NCBI GenBank assembly: GCA_009739215.1
Contig: VSJF01000006.1
Span: 806,001 to 870,000 of the forward strand
DNA: 64,000 bases
Source of the DNA: Floccularia luteovirens
Lineage: Eukaryota > Basidiomycota > Agaricomycetes > Agaricales > Squamanitaceae
Direction of reading: 5' to 3'
Made by a program: the position numbers and the translations under genes. A model generated the notes under the pieces. That model ran no database searches, was not told where the DNA came from, and saw nothing but the letters and a program-made list of their open reading frames with translations. Shown one piece after another: positions 12,881-25,437 of this stretch (position 1 is the first letter of the stretch; each line of letters begins with the position of its first letter).

Positions 12881-14491
12881 CTACTTCAACGCTCGGGTTT
12901 CCCCTATAGAGTACCCAACCTACAGAAAAACTGAGTAAAAGAATTTCTAGTAAAGGATGATAGTATGTACCTTGACCAAAGTTTCCATAGGTTTCTGTGA
13001 ATTTCTGACCAGGTCCTCATCAAATCTATGGCAACAATGTCAACAATAGTAATATAAAAAATGCAATAACCAACTTACTCAACGATACCATTGGCGAAGA
13101 CAACAACAATCGTGCTGCCACCATACGCGAAATATCTACATTTCATCATTATAAGACATATTTAAGAATTGATCATGTTGTTATCACGCACCCAAGTTCG
13201 TCACCTCTCTTGATAGTGTCACCTTTTTCTTTACCTCCGGTCCAGGTAATACTTCCTACCAGCATTGCTCCAATAGCCACAAAGGCTACAGGACGTCCGG
13301 TAGCAATATGTTTGAGATGGAGTATAGAGCGAGTGTTCGCTGTGAGAACATCGAAGTTTGATTCGTTCACAGCTTGTGGGTTCACTACAAAAAAGCTTTG
13401 AGCTATCTCTCAAGAGAATTTTTGCATGAATAACTACCTGTATAATACTGTCCAGGAACATTTTTTATACCTTCCACAATGCAGTCGATGGGACTATGGA
13501 ATCGGTGATAATCTGCAGGCGCGAGACGGAAGATTGCAATACTGGATTTGACAAACTCGATAGCCTCTGGAGAGTCGGGCTTTATATTCAGGAGGTTTGG
13601 AATATCAAATTGTTTTCCTTTAACCCTGCACACATATTGTCAGAAATTAAAATTTGTATGGGACGTCGTAGTCATGCCAAAATTGTTTTGCGAGGTCCAC
13701 AGTCGGATACACAATGAGACGAGAATCAGCTGCACTACATATTCCCAAGTTGTTATCTTTATTTTGAACTGGGCGCGCATCAGGGCGTAGTTTCCTGCAC
13801 CATATTCGCATGAGTATATATTGGGGAGGGGCTACAAAGGAATAAAATATTACCGGTAGAAAAACTCGTTGAAGCTTTTATATTTTGTTAAATCAGGCTC
13901 TAGCAGTTCTTCCATTTGAATATGGTAAGTTTTCACAAATGATGGGATTGAATGGACAGATTCCGGGCTGTTGTATATTCTCCCTTGCTAGCGATAAACT
14001 CAATTTCTATGATATATGATAAATAACTAGGTGAATAGTTACTTTGATTGACTGTTCTCGTAAGTGGTCTTCCACGGTACGAGAGCCTAACGCCTTAATC
14101 TGTTCACGGCCATAAAATAGAAGATGCATACCAATCCTAAAATAATTCATATTGATTCACAAGAAGTACCAACGTATGTTCAAACCGACCTTGCATATAA
14201 TGGCATAGACTCAAAAAAAGGGTCTTGTGATCCTCTTACCACAACAAAGTTGCCGATGTGGTGTTCTGCCGCCAGCTTTTCAATACCAGGAATTAGAGAC
14301 GCCACCCAGGGCAACTTGTGTATGGAACGCAACGGTGCATGAAGATGGTGATCCACTTCATTTTCTTCAGCGGATTTAGACACAAGGGCAGTTAGGCCTT
14401 TTGCAACGTCATCACAGCTGGCCTCTGGTAGATTATCTGGATGTATAATCTCAAGGCTTTTATCCACATTACCTGCGTCAATTGAAGACAT
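12881..14491 (-). CDS. PSD: Phosphatidylserine decarboxylase proenzyme
   Basis: Nine exons give 392 residues. The enzyme makes phosphatidylethanolamine from phosphatidylserine and matures by autocleavage to a pyruvoyl form. The cleavage motif GGST sits at residues 348-351, inside GYFAYGGSTIVVVF. Other family blocks are LREQSIKQGRIYNSPES, the SFNEFFYRKLRPDARPV block, FWVKGKQFDIPNLL, the catalytic-region DYHRFHSPIDC, and GSITWTGGKEKGDTIKRGDELG. No membrane segment, C2 domain or convincing presequence is visible, so it resembles soluble or peripheral fungal PSDs. An upstream in-frame ATG at 14647 would add a cysteine-rich stretch but looks like leader sequence. Intron 4 (13626-13677) has a GC donor: no GT donor there restores the conserved FWVKG. 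Related tryptophan decarboxylases share the fold, but this sequence matches true PSDs better. Confidence 0.9.
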
Positions 14492-14712
14492 GTTAGCGTG
14501 AGTTCGGGTGTATGGTAGAGGTTGTATCCTGCCTTTAAAAAAGGTTGGAGTACAGGTCTCACAACTACATCTATTAATATTCACTCCACAAAGACAAAGG
14601 ATGCGTGAGCTCATTATTGGTGCAATATATAAGTCATACGTTTCCACAATTTTTGCAATAGAAATACACGTGAATTAGTATACAGGAACAAACCAAATGG
14701 AAACTAGATGCA

Positions 14713-17700
14713 TTATAGGGGTGGAAGTGGTCTGCGACACTGAGGACATATATTCTGTTTAATGATACGTTAGGATCATCCAATGATTAACGGTTGCCAC
14801 TCTCACCTTAATAGCAAGCCACTGGTTCGTGATAACATATAAATGAGAAATTATTATCAAGCAAAAAAAGAAAACGACGTTCACCTTTTCCAAACACTCA
14901 GTATGCTATATTTCGTAATAAATGAGATCGTTAATAGGGTCAGCAGAACGGTCACTCACAAATAAATGATGACAGGGGGCAAGACTATAATTCTTTCTCA
15001 AAGTGGTTCCTCCCACACCAATTTGCATGGCATTTAGTAGTCCCGCAGTGCTGCCTACGGTTCTCCTAGGGCCATTTCTGCCATCGTGATTGTCCTTTTC
15101 GTCCAATGATTTCGACCTTTGCTGAATGGACGAGTCGACAAGGATAGCATCCATACAGATCGCACAATCGCCTAGACTTTGTTCTGGAGCTTCGGAGTCC
15201 GGAAGTGGCATTGGAGGATGGTAGTCGTATAGTTTGACAGAGGCATACTACATCAACATGTGTTAATGGATGTACGGCAACATATAACAAAGCTACCTTT
15301 GCTGGGAGGAAGAAAGTAGGTCCCAAAAGCTCTTGCAGGATAAGAACTAGTGCCTGAACGATGACAAGCAATGCCAGGAGAGGCGCCCACCCTAAAAGAG
15401 CACATTACTTTTTTTGCACTGACAAATAATAAGTTCCTTACATCGAGGCTCAACGTCTAATACGTTCTTGGGACAATATAGGAAATCTAAAGTATGTTAT
15501 TCTTATGTGCTGAAGGAAAGTTTGGTGTGGACACACATAGAGCGCTATACAGTCGGCATATTGTTGTCCCTAAAATGTATTCTTTTGATAGTCCACTGCT
15601 TCTTCCACGACGAGCAGATCTGATAATCTGTGGAAGCCAGATAGATGAATACGTGATAGCCACAAAGACCATCGAAAGCACGGGCGATAGTATTACCCGG
15701 ACAATGAATGTCAAGAAAATGAACAACGTGAACCCTGTAAAGGTCAATTGGAGACAAAATCAAGGAGCATAAATTATACTTACAAAGCCTTGCTTGTGGG
15801 TCTGTGCGCACATGGTGTATGAAAAATGAGAAAAACGAAGGTGGCGGATTGACAGAAGGTGTTTGCGTTGTTTGAACGACTGGTTGAGTAGGTGCATTAT
15901 TGGCATTGGTAGCGGTAACAGGAGAGGGGGTAGTAGAGGAAGGCGGAGGATTCGCACTTTGTACAGGTGGTGGGGGTGGAGGCGGTGTTGTAGTTTGGGG
16001 TCGGGGGTTCACATTCTCGGGTCCCTGAATCTGATGTATGAGAACGGCAAATTGCTGTAGTAAACGAAATCACTGAGCAAGAAGTCAAGAACGAGATAGA
16101 AGCAGCTCACAGCCTCGTTAACAAAAAGGACGCAAGCTAGGAACGCGGGTACAATCAAAGAAAGTGAGGTTCTACCTTCCGCCAAGATAGCGAACGTGAC
16201 GTGTCCAGCGAAGGAAACCGAATCAACTGTCGACTGTGCTAAGTATGTCCAGCGGGAGACACGATAGATACCAGCTGGATTACGACTGCGATCTGATTGA
16301 CGAGTAAATAGTATCAAGAGAGCCAGATATATAATTCCAGTTGTTCCGGCATCTATTGGATTCCATGTCAGGCTAGCACAATGAGATGTGTATCACAACG
16401 TACAGGTAGTGACTTTGCGAAAAAATGCCTTCGATCTTTTAAAATCAAGTTATAGGAGGTTAGTAAGAGAACTAGTACTCATACCTCAAACCATGAGTAT
16501 CTTTGATTTCATAGAGAATTCCACACTCTTTGCTAATCATGATTGCATTGATTGACATCTTTGGTGGTTTTACTGTCCAGATACCTGTGGGGTTTTGTAG
16601 TTCATCCTCGAATTCTTGCATAAGGTATTCGGGAATGGGGATAGGTAATATATGAGCGTGAAATGTAAATGGGCAGGTCGACCGAGGCAGTTCATCTTTC
16701 AGACATTAATTCACATATTTATCATACAGTCTAGGTCTGGCTTACCGTTCGAGGATTCTTGGTCCAAAATACCATCATCAATCATATTTTTTAATTATTT
16801 ATTCTCGCTTCCAGTTCAGGTCGAATGATATGGGCTGTCTCATTCCTCACTAAGTCAGGAACTAGACTCGGAAGGAGACGAATATCAATATGTTGTCTTG
16901 TCCAATATTGTCAGTACAATCATACGGCAATAACAGGAATGTGCAAATTTACCCAGGTGGTACTGCAAATCCGTGGATTGTACCATTAGATACAAAATGT
17001 ATACCCTCAAATTCTAATCGAAGGTCTTCGGTTGTGTTGACATTCGTTAACTCAATCCTTCCCTTTAACAATACGTCAAATAAGATAAGAAGATATATCG
17101 GAAGGTACCTACATGGACTAGCGCAATGTTTTCTGCGGAAATCCCATCCATTCCGACCGGTTTCTTCTCCACCACACTCATCGACATTTTACTAGAAGCA
17201 GTCCAATTCCAGTCCCCAATACGTTCCACCAAAGTTGTCATATTTGTATCCGTCATATACGTGGTGGCTGAAGGTGTCCAAGATGCATTATTATCCTCGA
17301 GATGATGGGGCGTAATATTGTAGAATTGTGAAGTTCCGTGAATAAAACCCGTGACATTAGAGTAGTAGGCACTCTTTGTGGTGTCAAGGATACTGCCTTG
17401 CACATTGAAAGAATTCAAAATAGATGTGAGTGCAGGATCGCGTTCCGGCTGCATATTGTCATATAGATACAATATTTATTACAAATGAAGTAGCTCACTA
17501 ACCACTGTGTAGTTGGAAGTCGTCCCATTAATCCAAGAGGTATAATTAGAAAGTTGATATGTTAGAGAGTGTAAAGCATCCTGGTATTGATGCCTTGCAA
17601 GGAACTCATCGCCATTGTGACTGGTGAGCATAAAAAGCATGAAACTGATGAAGAGAAAGGATGGGACTGAGCTGCGTGGCCTCTGCGGTCTTTGGTTCCC

Positions 17701-17739
17701 GGGAAGACCATCTTCCTCATCACGAACTGTTGTATCCAT
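14713..17739 (-). CDS. DSC1: Dsc1/Tul1-type RING E3 ubiquitin ligase, with one frame break
   Basis: About 15 exons encode a multi-membrane-spanning ligase of the Golgi/endosome Dsc complex, which ubiquitinates membrane proteins. The order is: short cytosolic start and first hydrophobic segment (FLFISFMLFML); a long lumenal part rich in N-glycosylation sequons; several membrane helices (TGIIYLALLILF, FTLFIFLTFIVRVIL, ALLVIVQALVLILQ); a proline-rich loop; and a C-terminal RING-H2 (CAICMDAILV, then CHHLFHTECLEKWL, then NICPQCRRPLPPL at the very end). All junctions but one are clean GT-AG. At about 16784-16803 the frame ending in ARINN and the one starting NMIDDG are offset by one base, and every frame there has a stop, so no intron can rescue it. 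This may be an assembly indel or a real lesion. It is divergent from the Nnf1 candidate. Confidence 0.85.
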
Positions 17740-17901
17740 GAGACTTGTGGTCAGTAATTACCATCGTGGCGGGCTGAAATGTTGTCCAGGGCAATGCAGC
17801 TCGTGATGTGACTCGCATGACAACGCGGTCATGTCACATCACGCCTGGCAAAAGGTAAGTAACTTAGTGACTGCGCGAACAGGCGCGTTCAATAAATTAC
17901 A

Positions 17902-18718
17902 ATGTTCAACCAATCTGGCAGTCGGCGCTGGACTCATTTTCACTCAGCCCTGCAACTGGCGATACAACGTTCTGCACATAGGTGGTCGTATGTACTGAAC
18001 TCCAGACATGCCACATCTAGTTTTTACAGCGCTCTTTTACAGATACGAAGATTTTGCTGAATGTTTTCATCGATATGCAGAAGAAGAAAAGAACGGCTCC
18101 TCGGCTACATACAATAGCATATCAGACTACATTGAAGCGCAAAATTTCGTATGTGCCATTTCTTGTACATGTTATTTTTGTGCTGACGGGCGACACCTAT
18201 AGCGTGATCTTGACAAACTATTCAAGGATTACAATGTGCAAGAAAGTATTGATCTGTTACACAAAGTGGTGAACGAAGCCAAGGAACGCAAGGCTAGAGG
18301 CGAAATCGGGAAAGATGTATGGAAAGAAGATCTGGCACCCCAGGCTGCTGTCTCTGCCAAGACAGTTCCAGTCCTTGAAACAGAAGTCAAGAGAGTTCGC
18401 GAGTCACTCGAAAAGGTACTTGATAACCGTCTATCGACTATAAATGGCGACTAACCATCATTTCCCAGGTCAAAGCTGAAAATCGTAGATTACAAGCTCA
18501 ACTAAGCGAAAACGAAGCGGCGACGGAGACTGCCCATGAGCGCACTCTGCTAATCCTTGACAGTATTGATGAGGTAAAGCCGAGCCATCTCTTGTGAGAA
18601 TGTTGCATCACGTTCCTTATTCTAGGCCCATGACAAATGGCAACAAGTTCCACTCGAAGAAATTGAAGAACGTGCTGTCCAAACAGAGGAATCTCTTAGG
18701 CCAACGACGCTCTCATGA
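17902..18718 (+). CDS. NNF1: Candidate kinetochore protein Nnf1 (MIND/Mis12 complex)
   Basis: Five exons (17902-17981, 18043-18148, 18203-18415, 18469-18573, 18626-18718) give 198 residues. It begins MFNQSGSRRWTHFHSALQLA, then has a YEDFAECFHRYAEE block, the segment FKDYNVQESIDLLHKVVNEA, and long C-terminal helices with coiled-coil character (VKAENRRLQAQLSENEAATE). The aromatic-Cys-Phe block followed by a NV..(S)LD/LL..LV.EA helix is the pattern of Nnf1/PMF1, the kinetochore subunit that pairs with Mis12. Length fits the family. I infer the identity from this pattern, without a stronger signature. All five exons are phase-consistent and use GT-AG sites. The start lies 162 bases from the divergent DSC1 start, so the two probably share a promoter. 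Confidence 0.6.
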
Positions 18719-19083
18719 TTTAATGAATCTGTTACATAACATACTCGTATACAACTCTTCCCTTACATATTTTATTTTTTCGAGTTCTATAATGCAATGT
18801 AACTAATGTGTATCAAAGGTTACGCACGTCAATAACAAAGTCCTGGAAGGACACAGTGTATCAATACAGAGTCCTAAAACATCAACTAAGGAACGAAAGA
18901 ATAACTCTTGTTGTCCATCCCTAAACACGATAAGTCCACGAATACAAATAACAGTTAATACACCGTCCGAGAATGCTCTACTTCTATAATACCAATATCT
19001 AATCAAGTGTGCAACAGTACCTGGGACCGTTGCAAAAAAGGAATGTGAGCTCCAGACTGTTCTTGCTCTTATGAGGATCGGAC
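18719..19083. other. Convergent 3' regions
   Basis: AT-rich spacer between the Nnf1 candidate and the next minus-strand gene. No gene seen. Confidence 0.5.
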
Positions 19084-20265
19084 CTAAAACCCGGTGGACC
19101 TGGTGGGTAATGGTCGACGAAGTCGGAATTGTGGTTGCCAACTTCCCAATGAGACGTGATGCATACTGACTAGAATCAGATCGTCCAGCGTAATCTCTCC
19201 GATGTCGGGTTCGGTGCCGACCTTCCATATGAGATCAGCACCATCGTCCATGGGTTGATTTCTTCGGTCCTAAATTCCGTCGATAGTTGGTATGGTTACA
19301 CAATGACAGAAGAGCAGATACTCGTACATCAATGAAACGCATCACACATCTGGCCACATTTTTGGCCAGCTTTGCGCGTGTGATGGGGCCGGGAGGGCTG
19401 CGAAAATCTTTTGTCGGTATTTGTCTGCTCCATTGACGATAACCTGGCCACTGAACATAGAAATTTGATCAGCTCTGGAAACATTCACATGAATAGAATA
19501 CCCTCCACCTCCAATCGAATGGAAACACTGGGACCACGGTTGTGGAAAACCGTTTCATTGCGATTGTGTAGTCTCTTGACACGGGAGCGGAGTGCATCAA
19601 TTAACGAGATGCCATATTCATCGGGGTCAGTCATCCAAAAGTATATGGGAGGTTCCAACTCAACCTCCTCTACGTAGCGTCTTCGGTCACTCGTAGTTTG
19701 AGGTCTGTACATCATTTGCGGCACAAAAGGTCCAGCATTTGCTGGCAACGGTAGATTGAATACATCCCTGAAAAATTGCATTTGTTGGCGGTGTGTATAG
19801 AGCTGTACTCCGACGAGTTCCTATATGTCCATGAACAAAGTTGAGGTAAACTATGTGCTGTGCATTACGTACGCTCTGAGAGTGATGATAGGCGGAATTA
19901 TCATAATTGGGGCTTGGTGAAGTAGATGTGCTGGCATATGCAGGTGACGAGGTCATGACAGTTGGGTTCATCCTTGGTGATAGTTGATAGCTTTGTTGTG
20001 GTACCATGTAAACGTCCTGCGCGGGATGTCCAGTTGCAATATTGCCTCCAGAGATGTGTGGAACGCCTGAAGTACTGTCCTGGTTTGAATACCACTCATA
20101 TCCTTGATGAGTGCTTGGATAGTATGGGAAGTGTGTCGCGTGAGGTGAAAATTGGTTAGTATTATTTGGTGTAGTAGACCAGAGTTCTCCATTCTCGTTC
20201 GTTGGTTGCAGATTATAGGGATATGTCCCTTGGTGCGACGGTGGTAAAGGTCGTCCGCCGTTCAT
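19084..20265 (-). CDS. Conserved hypothetical protein with disordered N-terminal half
   Basis: Four exons (20265-19873, 19820-19509, 19450-19328, 19269-19084) join in phase to 337 residues. The first 130 residues are low-complexity, rich in Pro, Ser, Tyr, Gln and His. The rest is an ordered-looking region: FFRDVFNLPLPANAGPFVP, then VELEPPIYFWMTDPDEYGIS, RLEWPGYRQWSRQIPTKDF, the RAKLAKNVARCVMRFID block, and a C-terminal LILVSMHHVSLGSWQPQ segment. The Trp- and Arg-rich blocks span exon joints cleanly, which supports the model. I do not know a named family or function. It has no signal peptide or membrane helix. The divergent partner, about 980 bases away, is LEO1. Confidence 0.7.
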
Positions 20266-21247
20266 GATGTTTATCGTCTATGAGATATGATATGACGACA
20301 TCTACGTTGTTTAATGGACACTTACTGGAATATGGGTATTACGCAGTAGAAAGTGTCTCCGTTAAGGTAGGAAGTAATGTAGGTGCTGTATCTTGTCAGG
20401 AGTCAGTGGGTTGTTTGCTGTACTAAAATATGCGGCAAGAAATCCGTCATATATGCGAGCGCTGACTCAATTAACGAGAGCTGTTGCTAAGTTATCACGG
20501 ACGTGCATCAAAAAGGATGGATGAACACAAAGGTGTAAAATTGCATAGCGAGTATTGATTGTCACAGCTTTTGATTAGACACACCACCTAACTTTGAGAG
20601 GGAGCGGAAAGGGATAGCAATCGTTCCGGGCGGAAATGGCCATTCTCGGTAAGGTGCTGTTGAGCATGACTTTATGATGGAAGTATTACGTCTGGAATAA
20701 ATTCGCGCTGGTGAAATCCAGTGCTTGAATATCACATCGAGAGAGGTGCCTTATTTCGCCCAAAGTTCCAGGAACTGGATTTGCCGCACAGCACTATTCC
20801 AAAATCAGGTCCGAGTTACCAAAAGTATGTATTATTTGAACCTAAAACAGATAGCACAGCACAATTGGAACACATTGAAGAAGATGAAGATGTTTATTCA
20901 ACAATATTTGTCAACTGCCGTTAGAAACAATGGATTGATATATAACTTGGGGTGAAGCCGTCTGTTTTGAACTGACATGATTGCACCACAGTCACGATGC
21001 TATGAAAGATCTAGTTATGAAGCAAGTCTCGAGCTGTCATGAGTTTAGAAATGTTGAGTTGGTGGGCTATGTCTTTAATTGTGCACCGCCTGTCAGGAAT
21101 GTTAATGATCCAGGACCAGCTTGGGAAATGTCACAGATGGACGGTTGTACAACTTTGTGGCGTGAGGAACACGTGTCACAATCACCAACGACCCTTTTTA
21201 GCCATTGAACCGTGACCTTAAGCACCACTGAACGTTTTGATCTGAAA
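20266..21247. other. Divergent spacer upstream of LEO1
   Basis: No supported gene. A 67-codon plus-strand frame at 20721-20924 has no family match that I can see and no splice continuation. The rest is probably promoter sequence for the two flanking divergent genes. Confidence 0.5.
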
Positions 21248-22922
21248 ATGTCGAGCTTAGCAGGCGCATTGGATACACATCTTCCCCTAAATAACACCCG
21301 GGGTATCGAAAACGATATAGAAATGAATGTGCCTGACCAACAATCAGGAAGCTCAATTGGTGGGGATGACGAAAAGGATGAGGAGGTCGAAATGTCCGAC
21401 CTTTTTGGTAACGACCAAGATGTTGAAGAAACAAAACATGAAATGTAAGCACGAGTCAGCCGTCGGGATGTTTGCTTAGCGGTCATTCCCAGAAATGCCG
21501 CATCTCCTTCAGCATCTGGACCAGAGTCTGACAGATTGCCTTCTCCTGAAAGAGAAAGACGCCAGGCCCTGGAGTATGAAGAAGAAGAAAACCCACCAGA
21601 AATTGCTGTGGAAGTGAAAGAGGCCGACGTCTCTTTCCCAAATATACCTGTTCCTCGGAGCTCACAGGGCGAAGTGAGAAAACATTTTAATGCCGCGAAC
21701 ATAAATATCTCATATACGAATCAGAACTGGGTAGTACGAATGCCAAACTTTGTAAAAGTTGATTCAAAACCATTTCATCCGGACACATATATTGGACCAG
21801 AGCACGAAGACGAGGAAACACATCAAGCGGAAAATATGAGAGAACGAAGTATGACCATAAAACTAAAGGTAGAGAACACGGTGCGATGGAGGTGGACTAG
21901 AGACCAATTTGGTCAAGATGTAAGTCATTCTCCTTGATAAGAGGAACAAACGATTTACCCTTCCCAAGGTGAGACAATCTAACAGCCGATTCATTCGGTG
22001 GTCAGACGGATCGCTCAGTTTACGACTTGGGAAAGAGCTTTTTGATATTAATCAAAGTATTGATACCTCTGCAGGAGTCCCTCGTCATTATCTTGGCACT
22101 CCAACACAATCGCAACCATCACAACAAGGATCACAAGTACCTGCCAACAATAAATCTCAGGGACTGACATATCTGGTCGCTCAACACAAGCGCTCCCAGG
22201 TTCTTCAGTCTGAAGCCGTGATTACAGGTTATATGTCCCTGCGCCCGACTGGTATGCAATCTGAAACTCATCGGATGTTGGTCCGCGCTGTTGGACAAAA
22301 ACACAATAAAGTTGCTCGGTTACGTATGGCACCTGACCCTACCATGGATCCTGAGCGCGAAAAGTTAGAACTGATGAAACAAAGTGCTAAAAGGTCGAAG
22401 AAGAAGAGTGATCATGACGATGGATTCGGTGGTGGGCGCAAAAAACGTTTCTCCAGAAGAACCACCAATCATGACATGTGGAGTGATGATGATGACGAGG
22501 CAGGTGTACAATTCCAAGCGTCAGAAGAAGAGGATGGTATCTCTGGGGGATCTGCTCGAACTCCGAAAAGAAGTTCGGATAAGAAGGGACCGGAAGACTA
22601 TCAAGAGGATGACTTTGTCGTTGCTGACTCCTCAGAAGACGAAGGAGGAACCGGTAGGAAAAGAGGCAGAGATGGAAGTGAGATGGAAGAAGACCCTCTG
22701 GACAAATTGGATGCAAAAATCAGGGAGCAACAGGACGCTAGTAAAAGAAGGCGAGAATCAGGAGAGAAGATGGACGATGAACCCGAAGACGAAAACGCAA
22801 ACGGCATGGACGTGGAAAGTGAGGAGGAAGATGAAGATGAAGTCAAAGTTCGACGAGTTGGAGGAACCGGGACCAGAAAACGTACCGCCATAAGTTTTAA
22901 AGACGATGAAGAGGAGGAATAA
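21248..22922 (+). CDS. LEO1: RNA polymerase II-associated protein Leo1 (Paf1 complex)
   Basis: Three exons (21248-21444, 21493-21919, 21969-22922) give 525 residues. Leo1 is a subunit of the nuclear Paf1 transcription elongation complex. The N-terminal acidic region contains the EVEMSDLFGNDQD element. The conserved core follows: RLPSPERERRQALEYEE, the FPNIPVPRSS segment, WVVRMPNFVKVDSKPFHP, the VENTVRWRW strand, and RFIRWSDGSLSLRLGKELFD. The C-terminal 170 residues are highly charged and low in complexity, with Lys/Arg and Asp/Glu runs, as is usual for fungal Leo1. The first intron acceptor (bases 21491-21492) was chosen because only it leads into RLPSPERE in frame. The stop lies 56 bases from the convergent ataxin-10 stop. 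Confidence 0.93.
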
Positions 22923-22978
22923 ATATCTTTGTTTGATAATTACTGTGCTAACACTTCTTTATATTTTAATCACCCCCT

Positions 22979-25107
22979 CTAAGCATTCTGTCGCAAAACA
23001 CCATTTTCATCCCACTCAGTGGAAGGCTTCATTGCATCTACTACCGCTTGATTTTCCGGGTTGCCTTTCAATAAATTGTGTAAGGCAAATATTGCATGTT
23101 CTCGTAGATCTGAAGGAGTGATGCTGCTGTCAATATCATCGTCATCTTTAACAAAATAAAAGTTGCGCACAAGGATTCCGTTCGTCGACACTACATAGGT
23201 TCATAATCACGGGAATACCTCCTATTTTTCGTATGCGGTTTTGCACAGATTTCTCCGCATGACAAAGTACCCCAGCAAGACGAACAAGGTCTCGCTTCAA
23301 GTATGCGAATCCTGTACTGTCACTATTTGACGTGGAAACACCTTTTGAACTAGAAGAGGGAACTGGTTTGCCGAAATTAATACGAGGCAAGAATAAATCA
23401 AGTAGTCGTAGTAGTTCTATCAGGCTTTCCACCATACCCCTGCCAGAGGAACGTGTTTCATTGAAATAAACCTTCATATTCGTTTTATTTGTTGGGGGTA
23501 CACCGTGTGAATCGCGTGATTTTTGTTCCTCCGCTTCCAATGAAATGGTGATCATACATTGTGTAACAAGAACCAATGCCTCACAAACTTTCGGCAGCAT
23601 GACGTCGAGTTCTGAGAGTGGCGAAGTCGGCTGTTCATCATTTCGAGAGTTCTGTTGTTCCAATTTATCGAGGGTGCGAGTCTCACGGTCGGGTAACCCC
23701 AGAGCTCGTTTGATAGCTGTTTGTGCATACGTCGATTTGGCGTAGAAACACCTCGCGATAAAGGGGCTCAATGAAGCATGTAATTTAAATACTTCTGACG
23801 AAGGTTGGGGTGGGGTGTTTTGGATGATTGATTGTAGATGTGAATCAATGAGCTTGAGTAAAGTAGTTTGGTGTGGGGTTATAATTTCATCTGGACTGGA
23901 AGTTTACCGCATCAGCAGTACCATAAAGTCAGAGCTTTGTGAACTTACACTGAAAATTTGTGATAAAGATCAGGTACGAGACCCTCTTCTATGAGGCGTG
24001 TAAATATGCCATATCTTTCCTCGATAGCATGACATGAATTAAGATACAGGAACACACAAATTTAGATACTCACCCAACATCAAATGCCTGAGAAGACGCA
24101 GTCCCGTCTTCTGCATCATACAAGTAGAGCATATCATCCAGAAGGGAGATACATACTCGAACACCAACTGTGGTCCTGCTGAGCATCTTTCTGAACCATT
24201 TTCACAACCATCAGAACACCAAAATAGGTATATCAAGTTCAGACTTCCTTACGTTCGCTTTCGGCTTCCATGAAGGCAATTTAGGATAAAGATGAACGAG
24301 CTCAAAAGTATGTGTGGGTCTTTTGTGGACAAAATACGTCTATAGGTTACGGTATCACGTTTGAGCCCCATATAAAATAGTACGTACGTACATGAGTACA
24401 ACTTGATCTTCGGGGAGGTCCATATATGTCCTCCATAGGGTAGAAAGGAGTTCCTCGTTAGCTGTGACTATATTTGATAGCGCCTGTGTTAACAACTGTG
24501 CGGCGGATACAGCTTTTGCGTGTAGATTTTAATTACAGTAACATAACAGAACGAAACGGAAAAAAGGCCCACATTCACTGTTCTCCAAGGCAGACCAGGA
24601 CGTATGATAATGCAAGAGCCTCCTTATATCCGGTTCGTTTTCGCTAGACGCTAACTCAGCTCAATGATACTCGGGAGATTACTGTAGACGCACAATGCTC
24701 GTTTCTGGTTTTTAGGTACCCCCGCAACTAGATTTCTCGTGAACTTTGCTAAACTTTTACACAAGGCTTTCAGGGATTCTTGTTTATTTTGTTCACGGAG
24801 GGATCCCTCTGCATCCGCATCATCGCCGTCCCAGAATGTTAACTGGATACACGCAAGGTCTCGCCATAGTTTTCGCAGATCATTCCACACATCAGGGTCA
24901 GCACCAACGTTTTTCCTATATCAAGGTTTCATAAACAACACATGAAAATAGTTGGCCAGAGTACCTGATGTCTTCACTCTGAGCAAGTTGTTTTGAAAGA
25001 ATGTCAAGTGCATGGACCAATGTCACGACAGTAGATGTGTCTTTGATGTTGAATGCTATGCACGCGTATCGAAAGGTAATAAGATCGTGCAATGATGGTT
25101 CAGACAT
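22979..25107 (-). CDS. CTR86: Ataxin-10 / Ctr86 family armadillo-like protein
   Basis: Nine exons give 566 residues. The strongest signature is the C-terminal ataxin-10 domain: IRKIGGIPVIMNLCSVDERN, then after an intron YLREHAIFALHNLLKGN and PENQAVVDAMKP. Upstream are helical repeats typical of the family, including FTRNLVAGVPKNQKRA, the QALSNIVTANEELL block and IRRLLHYHTSWSALE. The human member is a cytoplasmic scaffold; the yeast homologue Ctr86 is essential but poorly understood, so I claim no precise role. All introns are GT-AG. The second is only about 32-35 bases (24651-24682 in one model), which is unusually short. Without it the frame hits a stop, so it is either a very small intron or a small indel. 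The gene is divergent from VMA12. Confidence 0.88.
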
Positions 25108-25437
25108 CGCCACAGACGTTTCAAATTATGAAGAGTAGATGTGTATCGTTGAGAGACTGGAATGGTAGTGGTTCTATCTATAGAAAGTATCAGGGCTTTG
25201 TATATAAAGTGTCAATCAACCTTTGGTCGACATGCTGTGTCCTCTTTCTGTATGTTTTGAATGTTTTGATCAGTATTTCGGTTGCAGACTCAAGTAGCCT
25301 CAAGTCAAGTCACTGTTCAAACAACTTCTGTTCCCGATCATCGTAACAACCATATCACCCCTGGCTATACACTCCTTGATTAGTTAGTTCTCTAACCAAA
25401 CCAACCACACAATTTCGGCTCTGCACTCATTTCTCAA
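25108..25437. promoter_or_regulatory. Shared divergent promoter, CTR86 / VMA12
   Basis: 330 bases separate the two divergent start codons. No coding signal is present. I cannot identify specific factor sites. Confidence 0.4.

Noticed and set aside
12881..14491. Tryptophan decarboxylase of a psilocybin-type pathway
   Set aside because: Same superfamily, but the sequence matches ordinary phosphatidylserine decarboxylases and no kinase, P450 or methyltransferase gene lies nearby.
20721..20924. 67-codon plus-strand ORF upstream of LEO1
   Set aside because: No conserved sequence and no continuation; lies in a divergent promoter region.
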